From an uncultured Desulfobacteraceae bacterium (lineage in GTDB: Bacteria; Desulfobacterota; Desulfobacteria; Desulfobacterales; Desulfobacteraceae): a stretch of DNA of 49,565 nt. Positions 42,543-49,565 of this stretch are shown here, piece after piece. Every line of letters starts with the position of its first letter. Within the stretch, counting starts at the first letter, position 1. The translations under genes were made by a program, and so were the position numbers. The stretch spans positions 1-49,565 of the forward strand of contig CAJWHT010000017.1 of the NCBI GenBank assembly GCA_913041495.1, in the 5' to 3' direction. The notes under the pieces were generated by a model that made no database searches, was not told where the DNA came from, and saw only the letters and a program-made list of their open reading frames with translations.

Positions 42543-44360
42543 TTACATCTGATCCCAGGTCACCCGCAGCACCTCCTGATAGGTGGTCTGCCCCTGGAGC
42601 ATCTTTCGGATACCGCCCTCCCTGAGAACGGTTAAGCCTTCATCTTCTGCTTTCCTGCGAAGGCTTGCCAGATCGGCGTCACCTGAGGTCAGCTGTTTTA
42701 ACCCCTCCGAGTAGGGCATGATTTCATAAATTCCCGTCCGTCCTTTATACCCTGTGTTTCTGCACTTGATGCACCCCTTACCGTGTTTCAGCGTAAACGG
42801 CCCTTCCCCCCGGACAGACAGGCCTAAATCCGCCAATTCCCCGGCCGTCATTTGAAAGGATTCAATACAATTGGGGCAGATTTTTCTGACCAGCCGCTGG
42901 GCCACCACACCGGTGAGGGAGGAATGCACAAGATAGGGAGGCACCCCAAGGTCTAACAGGCGAAAGATGGTGGAAACCGCGTCGTTGGTGTGCAGGGTGG
43001 ATAATACCAGGTGCCCGGTTAACGCCGCCTGTACCGCTGCCTGGGCCGTTTCAAGATCTCTGATCTCCCCCACCATGATGATATCCGGATCCTGGCGGAG
43101 AATATTTTTGAGCACCGACCCGAAGGTCACATTGATGGCCGGTTGCACCCCGATCTGATTGAACTCCTCATGGATCATTTCAATGGGATCTTCAATGGTG
43201 GTGATATTCACCTCCGGTGAAGACAGCATCCGGAGGCTGGAATACAAGGTGGTTGATTTTCCCGATCCCGTGGGGCCTGTCACGAGAACGATACCAAAGG
43301 GCATGGTGATCAGTCCCTTGTATTTCTCAAAATCCGTCCGGGAAAACCCCAGCATCTCAAGGTCCTGGAAGAGAATATCCGGGTCCATCACCCGCATCAC
43401 CACCTTTTCCCCGAAGGCCACAGGGATGGTGGACACACGGATTTCCACTTCGGTATCCTCCTTGCCCATTTTTATCCGGCCGTCCTGGGGACGTCTTTTC
43501 TCAGCCATATCCAGGCCCGAAAGGCTCTTAATCCTGGACACAACTGCATTGTGAAGTTTTTTCGGCAGTTTGTATACCGTGTGCAATGCGCCGTCGATCC
43601 GCATACGGACCAGGCAGATCTCCCGCTTGGGTTCGATATGGATATCAGAGGCTTTTTGATCAAAAGAGTAGGAAAAAAGGTGGTTCACCGCGTTGACAAT
43701 ATGCTGATCCGTTGCTGGCGGGCCGTCTGTGGCACTTAAGTTTACATAGCGCTCCAAATTCCCCAGGTCCACCCCTTTTTTGGCAAACAGGTCTTCGGCA
43801 GCCGAAATGGAATGGTGAAAACCGAAGAACTCGTTTATCAGTTTCCGGATATCGCTTTTTGAACTGACGATCGGCTTTACCCTAAGCTTTGCCACCTGCT
43901 CAACATCGGCAATAGCCTCGTGATTAAAAGGATCCGGTGTGGCCACCACCAGTTTCCCCTCTTCCATCTTCAAGGGCAAAAGCAAATGTTTTAAAGCAAA
44001 GGACCTGGAAATGGTACCCGTCACTAGGTTCAGTTCCAGTTTCAGGGGATCTATCTTTTTGTAGGGGATCTTCCAGGCATCTGCCAGGGTTTTATAAATC
44101 TGGTCCTCATCCACCACCTTCTCCGGCTGATCCAGGCGCTTTAAGGCCAGTTTAATCAACACATCAATGAAGGAAATCCCCATGAGGGCTTTTTTTTTGT
44201 CCACACCGGTCTTGCCGGCATTCTTTCCAAGAAGGGCCTCCCGGATCTGGTGTTCCCTTCGAAGGGCGTCCCTGGCCTGGTCGGCAGAGATCAGGCGGGC
44301 GGAAATCAGGACCTGGCAGATGGATTTGGCATCAAATTGCTTTCGCGAAACAGATTGCAT
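42543..44360 (-). CDS. Second GspE/PilB-type assembly ATPase
   Basis: 605-residue secretion/pilus ATPase: N-terminal MshEN-type domain (about 10-170), Walker A GPTGSGKSTT near residue 360, DPDIIMVGEIRD with Walker B, and the zinc motif CPNC...CIKC near 485-525. Differs from the first GspE in its longer, Lys-rich insert (about 40-60). Which system it serves is not shown, because no pilin, secretin or platform genes are next to it. Related to but not a copy of the enzyme encoded at 35011-36888. Confidence 0.88.
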   Translation of the reverse strand: MQSVSRKQFDAKSICQVLISARLISADQARDALRREHQIREALLGKNAGKTGVDKKKALMGISFIDVLIKLALKRLDQPEKVVDEDQIYKTLADAWKIPYKKIDPLKLELNLVTGTISRSFALKHLLLPLKMEEGKLVVATPDPFNHEAIADVEQVAKLRVKPIVSSKSDIRKLINEFFGFHHSISAAEDLFAKKGVDLGNLERYVNLSATDGPPATDQHIVNAVNHLFSYSFDQKASDIHIEPKREICLVRMRIDGALHTVYKLPKKLHNAVVSRIKSLSGLDMAEKRRPQDGRIKMGKEDTEVEIRVSTIPVAFGEKVVMRVMDPDILFQDLEMLGFSRTDFEKYKGLITMPFGIVLVTGPTGSGKSTTLYSSLRMLSSPEVNITTIEDPIEMIHEEFNQIGVQPAINVTFGSVLKNILRQDPDIIMVGEIRDLETAQAAVQAALTGHLVLSTLHTNDAVSTIFRLLDLGVPPYLVHSSLTGVVAQRLVRKICPNCIESFQMTAGELADLGLSVRGEGPFTLKHGKGCIKCRNTGYKGRTGIYEIMPYSEGLKQLTSGDADLASLRRKAEDEGLTVLREGGIRKMLQGQTTYQEVLRVTWDQM

Positions 44361-44528
44361 GGCACCCCTTTGGTTATGGCGTTTTAAACAACGCGTTCGA
44401 TGTTCATTTTATACGTCCCAGCCCATGCCTTGTAAAGCCCCAACGCCGAAAATCAGCTTGACTTTTGGGGTGTTCGGATTTAGTTGTTTTTATCTTTTAT
44501 GGACACACATCAGAAAGGTTCCAGTCCA

Positions 44529-45473
44529 ATGACCTATATCAAACTGCTGCTGACCGCCTTTTTCTGGGGCGGCACCTTCATTGCCGGTAAAGGGATTGCC
44601 GACACCGTTGACCCATACTCCGCAGCATTTCTGCGTTTTGCCATAGCATCCTTCTTTCTGGTATGCCTGACCCTGAAAACACAAAAAAAACTGCCGGGAC
44701 TCAACCGTCAGCAGGCCGTGCTGGTCTTCTTTTCAGGACTCACCGGCATTTTTGCCTACAACCTGTTCTTTTTTACAGGCCTTGGAATAATAAATGCAAA
44801 CCGGGCATCCCTGATCATTGCCACCAACCCGATATTCATCAGTTTGGCAGCCGCCCTGCTGTTCAAGGACAAGTTAACCCCGGGCAAAGGGATCGGCCTT
44901 GTCCTTTCCGTTACCGGGGCTCTGCTGATCATATCCGAAGGAGATCTGAGATCCATTCTCACCTCGGGTATCGGCAGGGGAGAACTTGCCATTTTCGGCT
45001 GCGTATTCTCCTGGGTGTCCTATTCCATACTGGGAAAGCCGCTGATGACACACCTAAGCCCCCTTACCTGTGTGTGCTATTCTTCCCTGGCAGGAACGGC
45101 CATGCTCCTGGTACCGGCCCTGGGCAGCGGCATGCTGGGAAAACTTTCCGGATACGGCGTCCCGGAATGGGGCAGCCTTTTTTATCTTGGTTTTTTTGGT
45201 ACCGTGCTCGGATTCTACTGGTACTACCAGGGCATCCGCACCATCGGTCCCACCCGGTCCGGGGTGTTTATCAACTTTGTACCGGTGAGCGCCCTGATCC
45301 TGTCCTACTTCATATTGGGGGAAACCGTCACCCCGGATATTCTCATGGGTGCCTTACTGGTGGTGACCGGTGTATACCTGACCAACCATTCAAAAACAGC
45401 AACAGGCACAAAGGACAGACAATCCCATGGTACCTCTAAAATAAAGACTGTTGGAAAAGATGTATCCGGATAG
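44529..45473 (+). CDS. EamA-family DMT transporter
   Basis: Ten-helix metabolite or drug exporter of the drug/metabolite transporter superfamily, with the two EamA repeats (about 1-135 and 145-285). Typical segments include FFWGGTFIAGKG at the start and YYQGIRTIGPTRSGVFINFVP near the end. ATG 44529 is chosen over 44484 because the membrane repeat starts at that Met and AAAGG lies upstream. Length 314. Substrate unknown. Confidence 0.88.
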   Translation: MTYIKLLLTAFFWGGTFIAGKGIADTVDPYSAAFLRFAIASFFLVCLTLKTQKKLPGLNRQQAVLVFFSGLTGIFAYNLFFFTGLGIINANRASLIIATNPIFISLAAALLFKDKLTPGKGIGLVLSVTGALLIISEGDLRSILTSGIGRGELAIFGCVFSWVSYSILGKPLMTHLSPLTCVCYSSLAGTAMLLVPALGSGMLGKLSGYGVPEWGSLFYLGFFGTVLGFYWYYQGIRTIGPTRSGVFINFVPVSALILSYFILGETVTPDILMGALLVVTGVYLTNHSKTATGTKDRQSHGTSKIKTVGKDVSG

Positions 45474-45500
45474 GAGAAGAAAGGAAGATAACTTGTGCAT

Positions 45501-45539
45501 AAAAAAAGCCCGGGTTGCTTCACAACCCGGGCTTTTTTT
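45501..45539. terminator. Bidirectional Rho-independent terminator between eamA and ferredoxin genes
   Basis: A perfect 17-bp stem: A-tract plus GCCCGGGTTG (45501-45517), loop CTTCA, complement at 45523-45539 ending in a run of T. T runs follow on both strands, so it serves both convergent genes. Confidence 0.92.
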
Positions 45540-45563
45540 TATATCGCTTAAAAACGTGCCGGC

Positions 45564-45752
45564 TTAGTCTTCTTCAATGACGATGGCGCCTTCTTCACAG
45601 ACTTCAACGCAGCTTTCGCAGCCCATGCATTCTTCAGCATTAACAGCTACGGACTTGTCGTCTTCCATTTCGAATACTTCTACGGGACATACGTCAACAC
45701 ATTCTTCACAACCAACACATTTTGCTTCGTCAACAATCGGATTAAATGCCAT
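45564..45752 (-). CDS. 2[4Fe-4S] ferredoxin
   Basis: 62-residue electron carrier with two CxxCxxCxxxCP-type clusters: CVGCEECVDVCP (about 12-23) and CMGCESCVEVC (about 42-52). Very acidic, no signal peptide, so cytoplasmic. AAGGAGG precedes the ATG. It is a single gene with a terminator 25 bases downstream and an A+T-rich leader; typical for anaerobic sulfate reducers. Confidence 0.95.
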   Translation of the reverse strand: MAFNPIVDEAKCVGCEECVDVCPVEVFEMEDDKSVAVNAEECMGCESCVEVCEEGAIVIEED

Positions 45753-45867
45753 TTTAATAGCCTCCTTAAAAAATTTTAATGGTACAATTTTATAAACTCA
45801 TTTTGTTTAATTGATACCTGATTCAAAAAACGCTTTTACACTATATTTTTTGCTAAAATCAAGTCTT

Positions 45868-46839
45868 TTATGAGTTTAGTGTCACCAGGCAAGCCGCAAG
45901 CCGTTCGCCTGGAAATTTAACGGTTTGTTTCAACGTCTCCCCGGAAAGAATGTTGAGCTTTATCTGTCCTGACAAGGCGCAGCAATCAATGCTTTCCGCA
46001 GGTCTGCTTCCGGTGGGTGCGTTGCTTGAAAGGGGGGGGTCAAGGATCTCACTTAGGTCCTGTTGCCATCTCTCCTTGCAGGCACAACCACTTTCATGCA
46101 CTTTTATGGATTCAATGTCAAGCCCATTTATCACTTCATCCGCACAGGTTTCCAAATAATCCATCACGGCCGGACTCGTAGTCACCAACAAAGGACTCTC
46201 ATGGGTTTGCGCCGTTATCCCGGCCTGTTCCGCCACGGCAAACCAGGCTGAAATCCGCTCTCCGGTCATGGTCTCTCCCGGGTCCCTTCCGGCCCCTGCC
46301 GGGGAGGAGGCCTCATGGGGTGGTTCCGCTTCTGGCATCTCCCCTTTCAGTTCGGCGAACAGCGCTGCGTTACCGGCATCCAACGCGTTGAGTTCCTGCC
46401 GGATGGCATCGTTGTCCCGGTCCCAGATTTCAGCGAGCTTCAAAAACAATAGCGGGTCCTTTTGCTTTGGCTCATTCTTTTGAGCGCCTCCTGCCATGCC
46501 ACGGCGTATCTGGGACTGTATACTTGACGGGCCGGTGTCGTCCCTGAAATAAACAGACTCGCGCATCAGGGCCTTCAGGTTCCGTTCGTTGCCCCGGTGA
46601 ATCTTGGCCCACGCCAGGTACTCTTGAACCCGAAGTTCCGCGCCCTGCAACACATCCTCGGGAGGTGATAAAGGCAACAGCGCTTTTTGATCATCCCCCA
46701 CTTGGTCATTTAGGTGCTCACGGACCGCCGGAACATCCTGGCCCAGACTTAACACCCGAGTCTGTTGAAAAAAAGCGGTCACGGCCTTAGCCTGCGCCGT
46801 ATCCATATAGGTAAACGGGAAAAAACAAATGGTTCTCAT
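45868..46839 (-). CDS. Unknown Cys-containing protein coupled to the CysK-CysRS fusion
   Basis: I do not recognise this 323-residue protein. It starts MRTICFFPFTYMD, is soluble and helical in the first half, has a Pro/Gly/Ala/Glu-rich disordered stretch (about 165-195) and, in the C-terminal third, two Cys groups: ESGCACKERW (CxC) and SIDCCALSG (CC). Its ATG shares one base with the TAA of the gene before it (TAATG), so translation is coupled. The coupling suggests a link to cysteine or sulfur metabolism, but that is inference only. Confidence 0.7.
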   Translation of the reverse strand: MRTICFFPFTYMDTAQAKAVTAFFQQTRVLSLGQDVPAVREHLNDQVGDDQKALLPLSPPEDVLQGAELRVQEYLAWAKIHRGNERNLKALMRESVYFRDDTGPSSIQSQIRRGMAGGAQKNEPKQKDPLLFLKLAEIWDRDNDAIRQELNALDAGNAALFAELKGEMPEAEPPHEASSPAGAGRDPGETMTGERISAWFAVAEQAGITAQTHESPLLVTTSPAVMDYLETCADEVINGLDIESIKVHESGCACKERWQQDLSEILDPPLSSNAPTGSRPAESIDCCALSGQIKLNILSGETLKQTVKFPGERLAACLVTLNS

Positions 46840-49124
46840 TATAGTTCTACCTTCTTATCATGAACGGAAACCCCCATGGCTTCGAGCTTGTCTCTTATCT
46901 CGTCCGCCGTCCGGAAGTCCCGTTTCTGCCGGGCGGCTTCTCGTTCGTTTATGAGAGCCTGCACCGCATTGGAATATTCCATTTTTTTACTGAAATCAAA
47001 TATGTTCAACACCAGGTCCACATCCTGGAAACACGCCCGCAGCCGGGCGGCGCCATTGGGCCCGATCCGGTTCTGGCTGACCAGGCGATTGATCTTTTTG
47101 ACACTGGAGAGAAGCCCGGATACCAGATGGGGCACCTTAAGGTCATCACTCATGGCCGAGGCAACCGCCTGACGGATATCATAGGCGGTCTGTTCGATCT
47201 CCTCAGCATCAGAACTGCCGGTCACGGCATCCAGTGTATCGATGCACCTATTGATCTTTGCCAGGGTGAACCTTGCATCCTCAAGATTTTTCCTGGAGAG
47301 GATGAGGGGCTTGCGATAATGGGCCGACATCAGCCAGAAACGGATGGTTTTCTCTTCCCAGCCCAAGGCCGTCAGACGGTCAAGGGTCAGGTCTTCGATA
47401 CGCCCACCCCCAAGGGACCCGTCATAGCGGACCGGATGACAGTGCACCCAGACATTGGCCAGATCTTCACCCGTGGCCGCCTTTGCAATGGCAACCTCAT
47501 TCTCGTGGTGGGGAAACATGAGTTCCCGGCTTCCGGTGTGGATGTCAAAGCTGTTCCCCAGATACTTCATGGAGATCGCTGCACACTGGAGGTGGAGAGA
47601 CGGCCTGACGTTCCCCCACTCGGTTCGAATGCCCACCCCCTGTTTCAGCTCGGAGAGGCGCACCCGCTTGAGCAATGTAAAATCCCTGGGGTTCTGCTTC
47701 TCGTACTCGTCCAGATCAACGGTGGCCCCAAGCCGGATCTTTTCCAGGTCAACGTTGGACAGCAGGCCGTAATCGTTTAGGCTGGACAGGTCAAAGTAAA
47801 CGGAGTGCAGCTTTTCATAGGCATGTTCCTTGTTGACAAGGGTTCTTGCAAGATCCGTCATTTCTGAAAAATGGGCAGAGACTTTAGGCAGAGACTGGGC
47901 CTTTCGCATGCCCAAAGCGCCCAGATCGGCCTTAAACGCATCCAGGTAAGGCTGGGTGAATGCATCAAGGGACAATCCGGCTTCCCGTGCCCCGTCAATG
48001 GTTTTATCGTCATAATCCGTGATATTGATCACGTGGTTGACCTTGAACTGCTGGTATTCCAGGTACCGGATTAAAAGATCCGTAAAGGCGTAACGTCTGA
48101 ACTGGCCGATGTGCAGGCGCCTATGAATGGTGGGCCCGCAGGTATAGACACCGATACCGGCTTCTCCGGCAGGGGTGAACGCCTCTTTTTGCCGGGACAG
48201 CGAATTGTACAAATTCAAATGAAGGGTCTTTTTAACGGAAAAAAGCTCCGTGGACAGATACCGTTCACCGGAATCGGGCAGGATCACCACCACGGTTCCC
48301 TTCCCGATCCGTCTGGCCTCTTCTATGGCCACCGCCATGGCGGCACCGGAACTCATGCCTACAAAGAGACCTTCTTCCCGGGCCAGTTGGCGCGCCGTAT
48401 CAAAGGCGGTATCGTCATCAATGTGGATACAGTCATCCAGAATGGACCTGTCGAATATTTCAGGGGTATAGGACTCCTTCATGTTCTTGAGACCCTGAAT
48501 CTTATGGCCCAGGTAAGGTTCGGCGCAGATAATCCGGATCTGTTTGTTCTGCTCTTTTAGGAACCTGGACAAGCCCATCAGGGTGCCTGATGTGCCGACG
48601 GTGGCCACCACGGATGACACCGTCCCGTCTGTCTGTGACATGATTTCAGGGCCGGTGGTGTGGTAGTGGGCCATCCAGTTGGCCTCGTTGTTGTACTGAT
48701 CCGTCAAAAAATACCGGTCCGGGTATTCCCGGGCAAGCCGGTAGGCTTCTTCAATGGCCCCGTCCGATCCCAGGTGTCTGGGGGTCAGGATGATATCCGC
48801 CCCCCTGGCCCGCAGAATCCGCTTTCTTTCTTCGCTGGCGTTCTCCGCCATGGTCAACGCAATGCGGTAGCCCTTTACCGCGCAGATCATGGCCAGACCG
48901 ATACCCGTGTTTCCAGAGGTGGCTTCGATCACCGTCTTTTCCGGGGTCAGTTCCCCTGAGGCCTCTGCCCGGTTGATCATGAACAGGGCAGCCCTGTCCT
49001 TTATGGAACCGCCCGGATTCATATACTCAAGCTTGGCAAGAATCTTTACCCCGGGCACAGGGTTTAGTTTTCGGATCTCCACAAGGGGGGTGTTGCCGAT
49101 TGAGTCGATGATGGAGTGGGTCAT
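46839..49124 (-). CDS. Cysteine synthase fused to a degenerate cysteinyl-tRNA synthetase
   Basis: One 761-residue frame. Residues 1-300 are a PLP-dependent cysteine synthase: K42 (NPGGSIKDR) is the PLP lysine and TSGNTG (69-74) the substrate loop. Residues 318-761 align with class I CysRS: YTCGPTIHRRLHIGQ, NITDYDDK, PHHENE, and the C-terminal helical part. The four zinc ligands seem kept (C329, C514, H539, E543). But the HIGH box is HIGQ (338-341), and at the KMSKS place RYDGSLGGG (566-574) has lost both lysines. It may not charge tRNA. AAAGGA precedes the ATG. Function of the second half is open; a canonical cysS is not in the window. Confidence 0.85.
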   Translation of the reverse strand: MTHSIIDSIGNTPLVEIRKLNPVPGVKILAKLEYMNPGGSIKDRAALFMINRAEASGELTPEKTVIEATSGNTGIGLAMICAVKGYRIALTMAENASEERKRILRARGADIILTPRHLGSDGAIEEAYRLAREYPDRYFLTDQYNNEANWMAHYHTTGPEIMSQTDGTVSSVVATVGTSGTLMGLSRFLKEQNKQIRIICAEPYLGHKIQGLKNMKESYTPEIFDRSILDDCIHIDDDTAFDTARQLAREEGLFVGMSSGAAMAVAIEEARRIGKGTVVVILPDSGERYLSTELFSVKKTLHLNLYNSLSRQKEAFTPAGEAGIGVYTCGPTIHRRLHIGQFRRYAFTDLLIRYLEYQQFKVNHVINITDYDDKTIDGAREAGLSLDAFTQPYLDAFKADLGALGMRKAQSLPKVSAHFSEMTDLARTLVNKEHAYEKLHSVYFDLSSLNDYGLLSNVDLEKIRLGATVDLDEYEKQNPRDFTLLKRVRLSELKQGVGIRTEWGNVRPSLHLQCAAISMKYLGNSFDIHTGSRELMFPHHENEVAIAKAATGEDLANVWVHCHPVRYDGSLGGGRIEDLTLDRLTALGWEEKTIRFWLMSAHYRKPLILSRKNLEDARFTLAKINRCIDTLDAVTGSSDAEEIEQTAYDIRQAVASAMSDDLKVPHLVSGLLSSVKKINRLVSQNRIGPNGAARLRACFQDVDLVLNIFDFSKKMEYSNAVQALINEREAARQKRDFRTADEIRDKLEAMGVSVHDKKVEL

Positions 49125-49294
49125 CCTTTTCCTTTCGGCCAGACGTTATGTGTTGGGCGTTTTCATCCGGTTTTATCCGGCGGGGCAATATGGTGCGTAA
49201 AAGGCCCCGGACCGGAAAGAGTCCAATTTCCTCAAGCCGCCTAAACACCCTTGTAATTCAGCCATTGGCCTTGACTTTTAACTTATAAAATGGC

Positions 49295-49323
49295 TTTATA
49301 CAGTAAATTTTAACGTTGTGCAA
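49295..49323 (-). promoter_or_regulatory. Probable promoter of the CysK-CysRS operon
   Basis: Read leftward: TTGCAC (49323-49318), 17 bases, TATAAA (49300-49295). It gives a leader of about 165 bases before the ATG at 49124; no T-box or other structured leader was recognised. Confidence 0.45.
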
Positions 49324-49341
49324 TTTATTAGTGGGAAGCCC

Positions 49342-49565
49342 ATGAGTCCTTTGTTTTTAAGGAAAAACCTGCGGTTCGCAGTGATTTTCATCCTGGTCCT
49401 CTGTCTCGTTCCGGCAGCCGTTGTCCTGGCCGTGCCCCAAGTGGAAAATCCTAAAGAAGTTGAAGGTAAAGACTTTGAAGAATTCAATATAGGAGTCTGG
49501 TATGCTTTACAAGATAAGAATGGTAAAAATATTTTTATGAAAGATCTTTGGCCATCTAATAAAGA
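49342..49565 (+). CDS. Secreted protein of unknown function, 3' end outside the window
   Basis: ATG at 49342 opens a frame running off the right edge. Residues 1-30 form a clear signal peptide (AVIFILVLCLVPAAVVLA, then cleavage near AVP), so the product is exported. The mature part begins QVENPKEVEGKDFEEF and is charged. Only about 75 residues are visible; I do not recognise it. It is divergent from the CysK-CysRS operon, with the shared promoter region between. Confidence 0.7.
   Translation, partial: MSPLFLRKNLRFAVIFILVLCLVPAAVVLAVPQVENPKEVEGKDFEEFNIGVWYALQDKNGKNIFMKDLWPSNK

Noticed and set aside
46860-47780. 306-codon + frame opposite the CysRS part of the fusion
   Set aside because: Antisense shadow of a clearly coding gene; no domain recognised.
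46839-49124. Fusion as an assembly error joining separate cysK and cysS
   Set aside because: The frame is continuous with a plausible linker (about 300-318), and the synthetase half has consistent motif changes and not frameshift debris.

Overview
The window looks like a chromosomal core-genome segment from a sulfate-reducing Desulfobacterota bacterium, most likely Desulfobacteraceae (Desulfobacter/Desulfobacula-like). The inference rests on the near-even base composition, the gene families present (type IB GTP cyclohydrolase, archaeal-type phosphatidylserine decarboxylase, MshEN-type GspE ATPases, a CysK-CysRS fusion) and the diderm envelope genes (Tol-Pal, lipoproteins). No phage, IS element or CRISPR array was seen. 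There is one tRNA gene and no gene-free stretch longer than about 280 bases.

Layout. 1-7.7 kb: a truncated reading frame, a DacB-like peptidase, then a leftward run of housekeeping genes (lon, tsaB, psd, greA, rpoZ, ttcA, folE2). 7.7-12.5 kb: prepilin peptidase, CheX, HU, a PilZ protein, exonuclease I and rpsI. 12.5-24.4 kb: one leftward block in the order tolQ-tolR-tolA-tolB-pal-cpoB-ruvC-ruvA-ruvB-csd6-(membrane linker)-csd4-bactofilin, followed by rplM-rpsI with their own promoter. 24.5-30 kb: groES-groEL, an FmdB-type zinc ribbon, a HELVH protein, a 31-residue ribosomal-protein-like gene, and hflK-hflC. 30.2-37.7 kb, rightward: a DciA-like protein, trmN6, tRNA-Ser, dnaX, ybaB, recR, a Cys-cluster protein, a GspE ATPase and an HDOD protein. 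37.7-44.4 kb: a leftward operon of a YfbR-like HD protein, a degenerate HD-GYP protein, motA and motB; a LysM protein; and a second GspE ATPase. 44.5-49.6 kb: an EamA transporter, a ferredoxin, an unknown protein coupled to a CysK-CysRS fusion, and a truncated secreted protein.

Two places look most worth following. The first is a compact cell-shape cassette (13.0-17.2 kb): homologues of the Helicobacter peptidoglycan trimmers Csd4 and Csd6 together with a bactofilin, and between them an unrecognised one-TM, coiled-coil protein that could tie the cytoplasmic bactofilin to the periplasmic enzymes. The second is the CysK-CysRS fusion (46.8-49.1 kb): its synthetase half keeps all four zinc-site residues that would bind cysteine but has lost both lysines of KMSKS and ends HIGH in Gln, and it is translationally coupled to a Cys-rich protein of unknown function.

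All assignments come from reading motifs in translations; no database search was run. Promoter calls are by eye against the -35/-10 consensus.
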